64,000 nucleotides of DNA from Sphingobacterium sp. BN32 (GCF_030503615.1 NZ_CP129963.1:372001-436000); one strand, 5' to 3'. Numbered from the stretch's first letter, positions 1 to 9,023 are shown. Made by a program: numbers and translations. The notes: generated from the sequence alone by a model not told the origin.

Positions 1-1
1 A

Positions 2-1036
2 TCCTGCGTTCTGCTGGCTATGCTGGTTTTTGCCGGCTGTAAGAAGGTGGATGTAGGCTATTTGAGCGACAATATCCGTTATGGGTCCAACCCGGTTGTA
101 GCGGAGCGAGGAGTTTTTAAAATAGTAACGGGTATTATTCCGGACAACTCGACTCCTCCCTTTAAGATTACCATACTGGATGTTCGAAATAAGGCAACCG
201 GACAGCGTGAAGAATCCTTCTTCAAACCATCGGAAATTACCGTATGGAAAGAGAAGTATGATCCGAAAACCGATACGACCTTAGCATTGATTGACGCGAA
301 GCGCACAAAAGAGATGCGCCTTCCTTTGCAAGTAATCGAGAAGAGTGGTCAATTGATGTTTACTCAAGCGACAGAGGGTGTCCCTGTTGGTGAATATTTA
401 TTGGATTTGAAGATTGAGAATCCGAATGGTACGAAAGAATATAAAGGTATCACGACGATAAAAGTCAATGATCCTTTATTGTATGAACATACAACAGCGC
501 CATATTTCATTCTTGTAGATCCTAAGGATGGTTCAAGCAAACGTTATAATCATGATGTGGATTGGTTCGATATTTCGAAACAACAGAGTGCGAACATGAC
601 GTTTAAGGTTACTAGAGATGCAAATGGCCCTAACCAGGTTATTCTGAAAGTGTATGATAAGAATGGTGCAGTATTCCCTGGAAAAGCTTTAGAGCGTAGA
701 CCTAACGGTGATTCGTTCTTAAATACCATGGCAACTTTTGCGTATAAGACAACTGTAACGGAGAATTCTGTTATCCACGACTATGCACAGGCGCGTTTCC
801 CTGATGTATACTGGGATTCTCAAACGAATAATATTTTGTGTTACTACCGTATCTATGATAAGTACATTGAGTCTGTTGATTATGTAGATACCTGGGATCC
901 TCCGTATAAGATTACTTATAAGACTGATCCTAAATCATACATCCTACAGATGAGATTTGGAATGAAGTTTAATTTGCCGGGAACTTATTTGGTAGAGATG
1001 CATTTGACAGCGACCAAGAAAGCTGGAGTAAACTAA
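2..1036 (+). CDS. Lipoprotein, DUF5007-like, 5' end cut by window edge
   Basis: The reading frame is open to the first base of the window, so the start codon lies upstream; an internal ATG at 20 is probably not the start. The visible N-terminus reads as the end of a lipoprotein signal peptide with lipobox LVFAGC, the lipidated Cys encoded at 38-40. About 330 residues of mature protein follow, without membrane segments, so an envelope-anchored lipoprotein is expected. The sequence resembles the DUF5007-type lipoproteins found beside SusC/SusD genes in Bacteroidota, but that family call is from memory and only moderately secure. A hairpin follows the stop. The operon partners, if any, lie outside the window. 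Confidence 0.7.
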   Translation, partial: SCVLLAMLVFAGCKKVDVGYLSDNIRYGSNPVVAERGVFKIVTGIIPDNSTPPFKITILDVRNKATGQREESFFKPSEITVWKEKYDPKTDTTLALIDAKRTKEMRLPLQVIEKSGQLMFTQATEGVPVGEYLLDLKIENPNGTKEYKGITTIKVNDPLLYEHTTAPYFILVDPKDGSSKRYNHDVDWFDISKQQSANMTFKVTRDANGPNQVILKVYDKNGAVFPGKALERRPNGDSFLNTMATFAYKTTVTENSVIHDYAQARFPDVYWDSQTNNILCYYRIYDKYIESVDYVDTWDPPYKITYKTDPKSYILQMRFGMKFNLPGTYLVEMHLTATKKAGVN

Positions 1037-1075
1037 AAGAACGTGTTTAAATAAAGTAGACCTTTTGGTCTAGCA

Positions 1076-1099
1076 AAATGGGGGAGAGATCCCCCATTT
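1076..1099. terminator. Bidirectional terminator between the lipoprotein gene and dapF
   Basis: A 9-bp perfect stem (AAATGGGGG / CCCCCATTT) with a 6-base loop lies between two convergent genes. A second small palindrome (TAGACC-TTTT-GGTCTA) sits just upstream at 1058-1073. Confidence 0.7.
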
Positions 1100-1105
1100 G
1101 TATTT

Positions 1106-1891
1106 TTAGATGCTGATACTGCCTTGGAAAACCTGAACGGCAGGTCCTGTTAAGAACACCTTGCTGAATGAAGTATCCTCCTTATGAAAGGAGACATACA
1201 GCTGTCCGCCGAGCACACGAATAGGGATATTGAAATCGCCGTCCTTTCCCTCCTTCAATGCTACGCTCATCGCTGAAGCTACGGCTCCCGTACCGCAGGC
1301 ATAGGTCTCGTCTTCTACACCACGTTCGAACGTACGCACGAAATATCCTTCGCCCTCTTTTTCGATAAAATTGACATTAATACCCTTTTCTGCATAGGTT
1401 GCATTGTTGCGGATAGCATAGCCTTCTTTGAACATATTGATTTGGCTTAAGTCTTCTACAAACTGAACGTAATGCGGTGAGCCTGTATTAAGCACATAAG
1501 CCTCGCCATCCATTTGGTATTCCGTCACGGGAATCATTCCCAGATTGACCTGGTTGTCATGTATTTCTGCTTCGTGCGGCCCGTCTACTGCCAAAAAGGC
1601 AGTTTTGCTTTGGATGATATGAAGGTCCCTTGCGAAAGCCACTAAACAACGTCCTCCGTTGCCACACATCGTGCCTTCTCTCCCGTCTGCATTGTAATAA
1701 AGCATTTCGAAGTCGAAATTTTTTGTATCTTGAAGCAGCATTAGCCCGTCGCCTCCAATTCCGAACCGACGATCACATAAGCGTTTTATTAAATCGTTGT
1801 CAGCGGCATCAAAAGCGAGATTTCGGTTATCAATTAAGACAAAGTCATTCCCTGCACCTTGATATTTATAAAATTTGATTTCTTTGTTCAT
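1106..1891 (-). CDS. dapF: Diaminopimelate epimerase
   Basis: Interconverts LL- and meso-diaminopimelate, the late step of the lysine and peptidoglycan DAP pathway, in the cytosol. The 261-residue protein has the two catalytic cysteine motifs: NADGREGTMCGNGGR with Cys76 and ETYACGTGAVA with Cys199, plus the N-terminal GAGNDFVLID motif. The length is slightly shorter than the usual 270-280 but both halves are complete. ATG at 1891 gives the expected N-terminus. It stands alone and is divergent from the DegP gene; no other lysine-pathway gene is nearby. Confidence 0.95.
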   Translation of the reverse strand: MNKEIKFYKYQGAGNDFVLIDNRNLAFDAADNDLIKRLCDRRFGIGGDGLMLLQDTKNFDFEMLYYNADGREGTMCGNGGRCLVAFARDLHIIQSKTAFLAVDGPHEAEIHDNQVNLGMIPVTEYQMDGEAYVLNTGSPHYVQFVEDLSQINMFKEGYAIRNNATYAEKGINVNFIEKEGEGYFVRTFERGVEDETYACGTGAVASAMSVALKEGKDGDFNIPIRVLGGQLYVSFHKEDTSFSKVFLTGPAVQVFQGSISI

Positions 1892-2013
1892 TAGGGTTGA
1901 AAATATGCGGTAATTTTAATATTCTTGTTACAATTCGAGTTCTTTTTGTTAAAAGCTGTTAAAACTCGGATTTTGAACCTTTTTGTTAACATTTTTTAAC
2001 TGACAAAAGCTAT

Positions 2014-2041
2014 TTGTTAAAATCTAATGGTATTACATTTG
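2014..2041 (+). promoter_or_regulatory. Bacteroidota-type promoter of the DegP gene
   Basis: TTG at 2014-2016, 17 bases, then TACATTTG at 2034-2041, an exact fit to the phylum's -33 TTG / -7 TAnnTTTG pattern. Transcription would start near 2047, leaving a leader of about 42 bases. It also shows that the longer reading frame starting at TTG 2014 is not translated from there. Confidence 0.7.
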
Positions 2042-2088
2042 AACTAAGCAATACGAAACATGATTTTTTTAGATTATTCAGTAAATAT

Positions 2089-3642
2089 ATGAAAAAGATA
2101 GGAGCAACATTATTAACGGCCATCGTCGGAGGAGCTATTGCGGTAGGAGGGTATAAGCTCTTTGAAAATAAACAGATGGACAACATGACGTTTGAAGAGC
2201 GTCAGAAAGTGTATTATGCAAACAATCCTGGCGAGGAGGCTTTAATGTCTTCAACAGGAAACCCGGACTTTACGCAGGCTGCGGCAGCAGTTACTCCTGG
2301 CGTTGTCCATATTAATGTCACGATGAGTGGTCGTGGTTCACGTGGCGGTGGCGAAGGGATGCCTTTTGATCTTTTTGAAGAATTCTTTGGTGTACCACAG
2401 CAACGTCGCGGACAAGCTCGCCCACAAACGGCTTCCGGTTCTGGTGTGATTATTTCCCCAGATGGATATATTGTAACGAATAACCACGTGGTAGAAGATG
2501 CGGATAAGATTGAAGTGGTTTTAACGGATAAGAGAACTTATGAAGCAAAAGTAATTGGTCGGGATGCGAACTTTGACTTGGCTTTGATTAAAGTAAATGC
2601 GAATAACTTACCTATTGTTAAGTTAGGTAACTCTGATAATGTACAGATTGGCGAGTGGGTATTGGCTGTAGGTTATCCTCTAGGATTGCAATCGACAGTT
2701 ACTGCGGGTATTATCTCTGCGAAAGGACGTCAGATTGGTATTTTAGGTGAGTCGCAACAGCAACAACAGCGCGGTTATGGTTATGGCCCGCAAGAGCAGG
2801 TAATCAATACCGCTGTGGAATCATTTTTGCAAACTGATGCGGTTATTAACAAAGGAAATAGCGGTGGTGCATTAGTAAATGCTCGTGGTGAGTTAATTGG
2901 TATTAACTCGGCAATCGCATCGCCAACAGGTACCTACGCTGGTTACGGGTTTGCTATTCCGATCAACCTTGCGAAAAAGATTTTAGATGATTTCAAAGAG
3001 TTCGGAAGTGTGAAACGTGGCTATGTGGGAGTAACATTTGCGGAGATCAATGACGCCTTGCGTAAAGAAGTTGGTATTACTGATGTGAATGGTCTGTATG
3101 TTCGCGATGTGGTGAAAGGTGGAGCAGCGGAAGCAGCGGGAATTAAACCAGGCGACGTGTTGACGAAGATTGAAGGCAGAACAATTTATGGTTCGCCTGA
3201 TTTGCAAGAGCATGTAGCAAGATTGCGTCCGGGTGATAAAGTGAAGTTAACTTATAAACGCGATGGTAAAGAGAAGGATGTGACGATTACATTGAAAGGT
3301 GAAGAAACCAAAGCGAAGTCAGAAAGCGGAGATGAGTCCAGCGCATCGGCAACAGAGATCTTCAATAAATTAGGTGCTAGTTTTGTTCCTGCAACAGATG
3401 CGCGTAAGAAAGAATTAGGTATTAGTTCCGGTGTTGTGGTTTCACAAGTTCACCGAGGTGGTGTTTTTGATTACTTCGGCGTAGAAAGAGGATTGGTGAT
3501 CACGAAGATTAACGGTAAGCCAGTGAATTCTGTTGATGAAGTAGAGTCGGCTCTATCGGGTACTAAGAGAAATATCGTACGTGTAACCGGTGTTCCGGAA
3601 AGAGGAAGCACGGTGGAATTTAATGTACCATTGAAATACTAA
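2089..3642 (+). CDS. Do/DegP-like periplasmic serine protease with two PDZ domains
   Basis: An HtrA-family (S1C) protease that degrades or refolds misfolded envelope proteins. ATG 2089 gives 517 residues beginning MKKIGATLL with a hydrophobic signal/anchor of about 20 residues. The trypsin-like domain has His133 (VTNNHVV), Asp163 (NFDLALIK) and Ser258 (NKGNSGGAL). A glutamine- and Gly/Tyr-rich insert (about residues 222-236) sits in the loop before the serine. Two PDZ domains follow, the first starting near residue 300 and the second near 410. The upstream TTG at 2014 overlaps the promoter and is rejected. Monocistronic, ended by the hairpin at 3669. Confidence 0.92.
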   Translation: MKKIGATLLTAIVGGAIAVGGYKLFENKQMDNMTFEERQKVYYANNPGEEALMSSTGNPDFTQAAAAVTPGVVHINVTMSGRGSRGGGEGMPFDLFEEFFGVPQQRRGQARPQTASGSGVIISPDGYIVTNNHVVEDADKIEVVLTDKRTYEAKVIGRDANFDLALIKVNANNLPIVKLGNSDNVQIGEWVLAVGYPLGLQSTVTAGIISAKGRQIGILGESQQQQQRGYGYGPQEQVINTAVESFLQTDAVINKGNSGGALVNARGELIGINSAIASPTGTYAGYGFAIPINLAKKILDDFKEFGSVKRGYVGVTFAEINDALRKEVGITDVNGLYVRDVVKGGAAEAAGIKPGDVLTKIEGRTIYGSPDLQEHVARLRPGDKVKLTYKRDGKEKDVTITLKGEETKAKSESGDESSASATEIFNKLGASFVPATDARKKELGISSGVVVSQVHRGGVFDYFGVERGLVITKINGKPVNSVDEVESALSGTKRNIVRVTGVPERGSTVEFNVPLKY

Positions 3643-3668
3643 GAATAGCATAGTATACCGTATAATTG

Positions 3669-3703
3669 AAAGGGATGGTTCTCACGAAAGCCATCCCTTT
3701 CTT
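3669..3703 (+). terminator. Terminator of the DegP gene
   Basis: 10-bp perfect stem AAAGGGATGG / CCATCCCTTT followed by a short pyrimidine/T stretch, 26 bases after the stop. Confidence 0.7.
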
Positions 3704-3808
3704 GTTGAAACTGTCTTTTTTTCAGGGCCATGAAGAACTAGCGTATATTAGTTGAAGCTAAATAGAATCATTAAAGTTTTTACAAAGCTTTGATGGGTTG
3801 CGACCTCG

Positions 3809-3836
3809 TTGAATGCGTCAAATAATGTTATATTTG
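3809..3836 (+). promoter_or_regulatory. Promoter giving a probable leaderless mRNA for the LMW phosphatase
   Basis: TTG 3809-3811, 17 bases, TATATTTG 3829-3836. The ATG at 3842 follows after only 5 bases (GAACC), where transcription would be expected to start, so the message probably has no leader. Confidence 0.65.
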
Positions 3837-3841
3837 GAACC

Positions 3842-4279
3842 ATGAAAATATTGATGGTGTGTTTAGGGAATATATGTCGTTCGCCATTGGCGCATGGCAT
3901 CATGGCGCATATGGTTCGTGAGGCGGGCTTGGATTGGGAGATTGACTCTGCAGGTACCGGTGATTGGCATGTAGGACACGCGCCAGACCATAGATCAATA
4001 GCAGTAGCGAAAAACAACGGCATAGATATATCGGGACAGAGAGCACAATTCTTTATACCTGACTTGTTTGATAAATACGATCGCATCTTTGTGATGGATC
4101 GTAATAATTATCAGGATGTTTTAGCCTTATCTACTTCGGAAGAACATAGCGGAAAAGTAAGCTTGTTTTTGGATGATGATATCGTTCCGGATCCATATTA
4201 CGATTCAGATCAGTTCGAGCCGGTATTTCTTATGATTGAAGCGCGCTGTAAAATATTGATCGACGAATTGAATCGATAA
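3842..4279 (+). CDS. Low-molecular-weight protein tyrosine phosphatase
   Basis: Hydrolyses phosphotyrosine (or small aryl phosphates) through a cysteinyl-phosphate intermediate. The 145-residue protein has the CX5R loop at its N-terminus (CLGNICRS, Cys7 and Arg13) and the general-acid loop VPDPY with Asp117. Length fits the family (about 150-160). ATG 3842 places the CX5R loop where it always lies in this family; the longer TTG-started frame runs through the promoter. First gene of a same-strand run with the unknown gene, the cyclophilin and xth. No tyrosine kinase or capsule gene is adjacent, so the substrate cannot be guessed. Confidence 0.9.
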   Translation: MKILMVCLGNICRSPLAHGIMAHMVREAGLDWEIDSAGTGDWHVGHAPDHRSIAVAKNNGIDISGQRAQFFIPDLFDKYDRIFVMDRNNYQDVLALSTSEEHSGKVSLFLDDDIVPDPYYDSDQFEPVFLMIEARCKILIDELNR

Positions 4280-4297
4280 ATATTAAAAAGAGAAATC

Positions 4298-4645
4298 ATG
4301 CAAGCAGCAGAGATAAATAAGAAGTGGTCGCATTTGCAAGAGGTAATTGCGAAGACATTTGACACCGATATTCCCGACATCAAGGTGATGTTGTTTTTGA
4401 TCGGCGTTCAAGAGTTGGGGAAAGGAGCGAGAGAGTTTTCAAAGCGTGAGAAGGAAGAGCTGATGCATATCGCAACTTGTCGACTGTTCAGCAGTCTGGG
4501 TTTTTATGAACTCTCCGGATTAGATGAGCAGGGCTGGCCCCATTGGAAGTTAATAAACCCTATTCCAAACTACACTTTGATGGAGCAGGAAATGATTATC
4601 AAATCTTTGATAATCGATTATTTTGAAGACGTAAATGTAATTTAA
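4298..4645 (+). CDS. Conserved hypothetical protein, 115 aa
   Basis: Not recognised as a named family. It is a soluble, mostly helical acidic protein without signal peptide or membrane segment. Features are a run IKVMLFLIGVQELGKG and an aromatic stretch (GWPHWKLINPIPNYT) near the C-terminus. It lies 18 bases after the phosphatase and its stop is one base from the next start, so it is clearly part of the transcript. The tight packing and a good purine-rich site (AAGAGAAATC) before the ATG argue for a real gene. Probably Bacteroidota-specific. Confidence 0.75.
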   Translation: MQAAEINKKWSHLQEVIAKTFDTDIPDIKVMLFLIGVQELGKGAREFSKREKEELMHIATCRLFSSLGFYELSGLDEQGWPHWKLINPIPNYTLMEQEMIIKSLIIDYFEDVNVI

Positions 4646-4646
4646 T

Positions 4647-5405
4647 ATGAAAAGACTTAGTTTAATGTTTGCTTTTATGCTGGCATTCGTGATGTTGCAT
4701 GCGCAAACTCCTAAGCATTATTATGTAAAAATATCTACTCCAAAGGGGGAGAGCACTTTGAAGCTTTATAATGAGACGAGAAAGCATAGGGACAACTTTG
4801 TGAAGTTGGTTAAAGAGGGTTATTACGACTCGTTAATGTTCCATCGTGTTATTCATCATTTTATGATTCAAGGTGGCGATCCTGATTCCCGTTATGCGGC
4901 AAGCAGACAGGAGTTGGGCAACGGTGGGCCAAGCTATCGTATTCCTGCGGAAATCCACCCGGCTATCATTCATAAAAAAGGGGCGATCGGTGCGGCACGC
5001 GATAATAACCCAGCGAAGGAGTCGTCAGGCTCGCAGTTTTACCTAGTTCAAGGTCGAGTGTTCAGTCAGGCAGCGTTGGATTCTTTGGAGCAATTTCGTT
5101 TGAAAGGTGTGAAGCTGAGTCCGCTTCAACGAGAGACTTACTCAACCATTGGAGGTACGCCTCACCTGGATGGCAACTATACGGTATTTGGCGAGTTGGT
5201 GAAAGGTCTGGAGATGGTCGACGCTATTGCTGCGGTGAAAACTGATGATAATGACCGCCCATATAATGACGAGCGCTTTAGCATGCGTGTTTTAACGAGA
5301 GCGGAAGCTAGAGATCTGGAGCGCGAGCTGCAGGGGTTGGGCCCAAAAAAGGGGCTTTCAAAATTGTTTGATTCGATGAAATCGAGAGAATATAAATTAC
5401 CATAA
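4647..5405 (+). CDS. Exported cyclophilin-type peptidyl-prolyl isomerase
   Basis: Catalyses cis/trans isomerisation of prolyl bonds, here probably in the periplasm, since the 252-residue protein starts with a typical signal peptide ending near LHAQ (residue 20). Cyclophilin motifs are FHRVI (65-69), FMIQGGDP (72-79) and GSQFYLV (128-134). Compared with the minimal cyclophilin it has an insertion after the substrate pocket (residues about 145-170) and a C-terminal tail of about 40 residues, both common in exported Bacteroidota forms. It starts one base after the previous stop and is followed by xth after one base, so it is cotranscribed. Confidence 0.9.
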   Translation: MKRLSLMFAFMLAFVMLHAQTPKHYYVKISTPKGESTLKLYNETRKHRDNFVKLVKEGYYDSLMFHRVIHHFMIQGGDPDSRYAASRQELGNGGPSYRIPAEIHPAIIHKKGAIGAARDNNPAKESSGSQFYLVQGRVFSQAALDSLEQFRLKGVKLSPLQRETYSTIGGTPHLDGNYTVFGELVKGLEMVDAIAAVKTDDNDRPYNDERFSMRVLTRAEARDLERELQGLGPKKGLSKLFDSMKSREYKLP

Positions 5406-5406
5406 G

Positions 5407-6171
5407 ATGAAGATCATCACCTATAACGTTAATGGAATCCGTGCAGCTTTAAAAAAGGGATGGATTGATTGGTTGAAGATTGCAAATCCTGATGTTATCT
5501 GTTTACAGGAAATCAAAGCTAATCTAGACCAGGTTCCTGAAATTCTTCTTATTGAAGATTTAGGCTATGAGCACTATTGGTATCCGGCGCAGAAGAAAGG
5601 CTATAGCGGGACTGCGATTTTTACCAAGAAGACACCTAAACATGTAGAATACGGTTGCGGTTTTGAAGATTACGATTTTGAAGGTAGAGCGATTCGATTA
5701 GATTTTGATGAAGCCTCAATCATGAGCGTGTATTTCCCTTCAGGAACGACGGGGGATATTCGTCAGGATTTTAAATACAAGTTTCTTGACGATTTCCAGA
5801 ACTATAGCAACGAGTTATTAAAGGAGAAAGATAAGCTGGTTATCTGTGGTGATTATAACATCTGTCATCGTCCGATCGATATTCATAATCCGAAGTCCAA
5901 TGCAAACAGTTCTGGCTTCTTACCTGCTGAGCGTGAATGGATGGAGCAGTTTATCAACTCAGGCTATGTAGATTCGTTTAGACATTTGAATGCGGACCCA
6001 CACCATTATACCTGGTGGAGTTATAGAGCCGGCGCACGCGCAAGAAACTTGGGTTGGCGCATTGACTACAATATGGTGTCCAATGCTTTGAAAGATAATA
6101 TTAAAGGTGCGAAGATATGGTCAGATGCTGTGCATTCGGACCATTGTCCAGTTGAGTTAATTCTGGATTAA
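5407..6171 (+). CDS. xth: Exodeoxyribonuclease III (AP endonuclease)
   Basis: A base-excision repair nuclease of the ExoIII/endonuclease-exonuclease-phosphatase fold, cutting 5' of abasic sites with a divalent metal. In 254 residues it has ITYNVNGIR at the start, LQEIKA with metal-binding Glu35, GDYNICH, and the C-terminal SDHCPV with the catalytic Asp-His pair. Length matches the ExoA/XthA group. Last gene of the run starting at the phosphatase; a strong terminator follows. Confidence 0.95.
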   Translation: MKIITYNVNGIRAALKKGWIDWLKIANPDVICLQEIKANLDQVPEILLIEDLGYEHYWYPAQKKGYSGTAIFTKKTPKHVEYGCGFEDYDFEGRAIRLDFDEASIMSVYFPSGTTGDIRQDFKYKFLDDFQNYSNELLKEKDKLVICGDYNICHRPIDIHNPKSNANSSGFLPAEREWMEQFINSGYVDSFRHLNADPHHYTWWSYRAGARARNLGWRIDYNMVSNALKDNIKGAKIWSDAVHSDHCPVELILD

Positions 6172-6193
6172 TCGTTCCTATTAAATTTTTAGC

Positions 6194-6228
6194 AAGCGAG
6201 CTGCCCAATCCGGTAGCTCGCTTTTTTT
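6194..6228 (+). terminator. Terminator after xth
   Basis: Stem AAGCGAGCT / AGCTCGCTT extended by further pairs around a CAATC loop, followed by TTTTTTT. Classical rho-independent form. Confidence 0.85.
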
Positions 6229-6344
6229 GTTCAGTTTCACCTGATATGTGCTTTTTACCCTGTTTTGTTTAAAATATTATAAGTAGATTTGGATTTTGTT
6301 GATAAAATCTAACCTATTATCACTATTTATTATTATTGTTTAAA

Positions 6345-7373
6345 ATGAAAAAGCCGGTACTTGTGGTAAAGTTTGGTTCTGCATCGATTACCCGTGATGG
6401 GGAAATTGATGAGCAGATCGTGTTGGAAATTGCGAGACAATGTGCCCAGTTGCAACCCAAGTACAACATTGTTTTGGTGTCTTCGGGAGCTGTCGCAGCT
6501 GGCAAGCGCTTTATTCCCAAATATACAGGTACGCTAGCGCAGCGTAAGGCTGCTGCAGCAATCGGGAATCCTTTATTGGTTAGAACCTATGGTACCTACT
6601 TTAGGCCGTTTAAGATTGCGCTGGCGCAAAGTTTATGCGAGCGGCAACACTTTGCTAACCGAAGTCAGTTTCTTCAATTGAAGAGCACCTATGAGACGTT
6701 GTGGAAGAATAATATCATCCCGATTGCAAATGAGAACGACGTGGTTAGCAATAAGGAGCTCAAGTTTTCCGATAATGATGAATTGGCAACATTGATTGCT
6801 GTTGGATTTGGCGCGGAACAGGTGCTATTTGGTACTTCGGTACCAGGGGTATTGGATAGTCAGGGCCATGTGATTCCTGAAATAAAGATCATTGATAAAG
6901 AGGCTTTATCGCTGGCGCGCAAGGAGAAGTCGTCGGTAGGCTTGGGCGGTATGACCTCCAAGTTGAATTTCGCACGACTTGCTAATCAGTTGGGGATCAA
7001 GGCTGTGATCTTTAGCATGCAGACTGAAAATGCCATTTTAAAAGCTGTGAAAGGGGAGACGGGCACCGTATGCCATCCTCAGAAGACCCGCGTTTCTTCG
7101 AGAAATAAGTGGCTGGCAAGCGGAAGCTTAATTGCAGGGATGGTGCAGGTAGATAAGGGGGCAATTGAAGCCTTGTTGAACAGAAAGAGTTTGCTGGCGG
7201 TAGGAATTAAGCAAGTTGTGCAAGATTTCGAAGCTGGGGAAGTTTTTCAAATCGCTGATGAAGAAGGGGTTGTCCAGGCGGTTGCAAAGTCGAAGATTGA
7301 CTCGGTTAGTTTAACATCGGGGAGCAAAAAGAACTTGGAAATCGCGCATGCGAATGATATAGTACTGTTATGA
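6345..7373 (+). CDS. proB: Glutamate 5-kinase with PUA domain
   Basis: Phosphorylates glutamate, the first step of proline synthesis. ATG 6345 gives 342 residues beginning MKKPVLVVKFGSAS; the TTG at 6336 is a less likely start. Residues 1-250 form the amino-acid-kinase domain (VKFGSASIT, VSSGAVAAG, NENDVVS, GGMTSKL). From about 265 a PUA domain follows (SGSLIAGMVQVDKGA...). The PUA-containing form is the usual one for feedback-regulated ProB. It overlaps proA by 4 bases (ATGA), indicating translational coupling. proC is not in the window. Confidence 0.93.
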   Translation: MKKPVLVVKFGSASITRDGEIDEQIVLEIARQCAQLQPKYNIVLVSSGAVAAGKRFIPKYTGTLAQRKAAAAIGNPLLVRTYGTYFRPFKIALAQSLCERQHFANRSQFLQLKSTYETLWKNNIIPIANENDVVSNKELKFSDNDELATLIAVGFGAEQVLFGTSVPGVLDSQGHVIPEIKIIDKEALSLARKEKSSVGLGGMTSKLNFARLANQLGIKAVIFSMQTENAILKAVKGETGTVCHPQKTRVSSRNKWLASGSLIAGMVQVDKGAIEALLNRKSLLAVGIKQVVQDFEAGEVFQIADEEGVVQAVAKSKIDSVSLTSGSKKNLEIAHANDIVLL

Positions 7374-8632
7374 TCGAAGATATGAAAGGGACGATTCAGC
7401 CGCAGCTACAGGCTGCGAGAAAAGCGAAACAAGTGATGTTGAAACTTGGAATAGCACAGAAGAAGGCAGTTCTCCATGGAATTGCTGCTACGCTGAGAAG
7501 CCATATGCAAGAGATCATTGTTGAGAACAAGCGCGACTTGGATCGCATGGATCCTTTGGATTCAAAGTATGATCGTTTATTGCTGGATGAAGCTAGGATC
7601 GAGGGCTTGGCGAAGAGCGTTCTTGATGTTGCTGAATTGGCGGATCCTACGGGTCAAGTACTTAGTGCGCGGAAAGTTTCGAATGGTTTGTATATCGAAA
7701 AGAAGTCGGTTCCGTTAGGTGTTGTCGGGGTGATTTATGAGTCAAGACCGAACGTGACTATTGATGTGGCATGTCTATGTATTCAGTCGGGAAATGTTTG
7801 TTTGTTACGGGGTGGATCTGACGCCTGGTATACCAACTCATACCTTGTTCGTTTGATCCAAGAAGTATTGTTTCAACAGCAATTGGATAAGCATATCGTG
7901 CAGCTGTTGCCTACGGAACGTGAATTGGTGACCGAACTCTTGGAAGCTACCGCGTTCGTTGATATTATTATCCCGAGAGGATCACAATCTTTAATTGATT
8001 TTGTAAGACAAAATGCGAAGGTTCCAGTTATCGAAACGGGGGCTGGTGTTTGCCATACATTTGTAGACAATACTGCTGATCTGGATATGGCGGCAAAGAT
8101 TGTTGCAAACGCAAAGATTTCTAGACCCTCGGTTTGTAATTCACTAGATACTGTTTTGCTGCATAGGGCGGTTGTTTCGGAGTTTTTAGGGAAGTTGGTA
8201 CCTTATTTTGTGGAAAGTAAGGTTACTGTTTTTGCCGACTCGGAGAGCTATGACCTATTGAAATCACTGAATTTTTCTTATTTGGAGCTGGCGGAAGAAT
8301 CTGACTTTGGCAGGGAGTTCTTAGATTTGATGTGCTCTTTGAAAGTTGTGGCGGGTCTTGAAGAAGCGCTGGAGCATATTGCGAATTATTCGTCCAAACA
8401 TTCAGAATGTATTGTGTCGGAAAATCAACAAAATATTACGACATTTATGGAGTTGGTGGATGCGGCAGCAGTTTATGCGAATGCTTCGACGCGTTTTACC
8501 GATGGTGCTGAATTTGGACTCGGTGCAGAGATCGGAATCTCCACGCAAAAGCTGCATGCTCGAGGTCCATTCGCATTGGAAAAATTAGTTACGGAGAAAT
8601 GGTTCGTAACTGGACAAGGACAAATAAGATAA
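7370..8632 (+). CDS. proA: Gamma-glutamyl phosphate reductase
   Basis: NADPH-dependent reduction of glutamyl 5-phosphate to glutamate semialdehyde, second step of proline synthesis. The 420-residue aldehyde-dehydrogenase-fold protein has the catalytic Cys256 in SRPSVCNSLD and the cofactor region VIYESRPNVT. Starts at the ATG overlapping the proB stop (ATGA); an in-frame ATG 12 bases later is an alternative. Ends one base before the next gene. Somewhat divergent in the middle but full length. Confidence 0.93.
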   Translation: MIEDMKGTIQPQLQAARKAKQVMLKLGIAQKKAVLHGIAATLRSHMQEIIVENKRDLDRMDPLDSKYDRLLLDEARIEGLAKSVLDVAELADPTGQVLSARKVSNGLYIEKKSVPLGVVGVIYESRPNVTIDVACLCIQSGNVCLLRGGSDAWYTNSYLVRLIQEVLFQQQLDKHIVQLLPTERELVTELLEATAFVDIIIPRGSQSLIDFVRQNAKVPVIETGAGVCHTFVDNTADLDMAAKIVANAKISRPSVCNSLDTVLLHRAVVSEFLGKLVPYFVESKVTVFADSESYDLLKSLNFSYLELAEESDFGREFLDLMCSLKVVAGLEEALEHIANYSSKHSECIVSENQQNITTFMELVDAAAVYANASTRFTDGAEFGLGAEIGISTQKLHARGPFALEKLVTEKWFVTGQGQIR

Positions 8633-8633
8633 T

Positions 8634-9023
8634 ATGGGTATTCGATACGAAAAAGATACGATTCTGAACTGGATTAACGAAATGGGGAAATTTTTACGCC
8701 TCCTAGTTGATAAATATGATGCTTTTGAGAAAGTTGATGAAGCAGATTTGGACCAAGATGGCTATCATTCTTTTTTCGGAAAATCCCGACAATATTTTTC
8801 CGAGCTCTCGGAAAATGAACTTAAAGACTTTGTTTCCACCATACAAATGGAGCAAATCAGACCATTAGCCCAACTAATGATGTATGATGGCCTGCTATTG
8901 AAAGATAAAGTCATGCTTCAAAAAGCTAAATTCCTTTTTAATCATCACATGTCGGCGAGCAGCTCATTTTCTTTCGAGGATTATGCTTATTTAGATAAGA
9001 TTGAAAAGGGATTGGTTGACTAA
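8634..9023 (+). CDS. Hypothetical protein, 129 aa, cotranscribed with proBA
   Basis: Not recognised. A helical, soluble, acidic protein with no signal peptide or membrane helix. It begins one base after proA stops, so it is part of the proBA transcript. The composition (many Lys, Asp, Phe, Leu) looks like real coding sequence in the same base range as its neighbours. No catalytic motif is visible. Could be a helical-bundle regulator or simply an unrelated passenger; no function is proposed. Confidence 0.7.
   Translation: MGIRYEKDTILNWINEMGKFLRLLVDKYDAFEKVDEADLDQDGYHSFFGKSRQYFSELSENELKDFVSTIQMEQIRPLAQLMMYDGLLLKDKVMLQKAKFLFNHHMSASSSFSFEDYAYLDKIEKGLVD

Noticed and set aside
2014..2088. N-terminal extension of DegP from TTG
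   Set aside because: The codon and the next bases form the -33/-7 promoter, and the signal peptide begins at ATG 2089.
3748..4086. 112-residue minus-strand ORF
   Set aside because: Lies antisense to the phosphatase gene and its promoter; no family resemblance.
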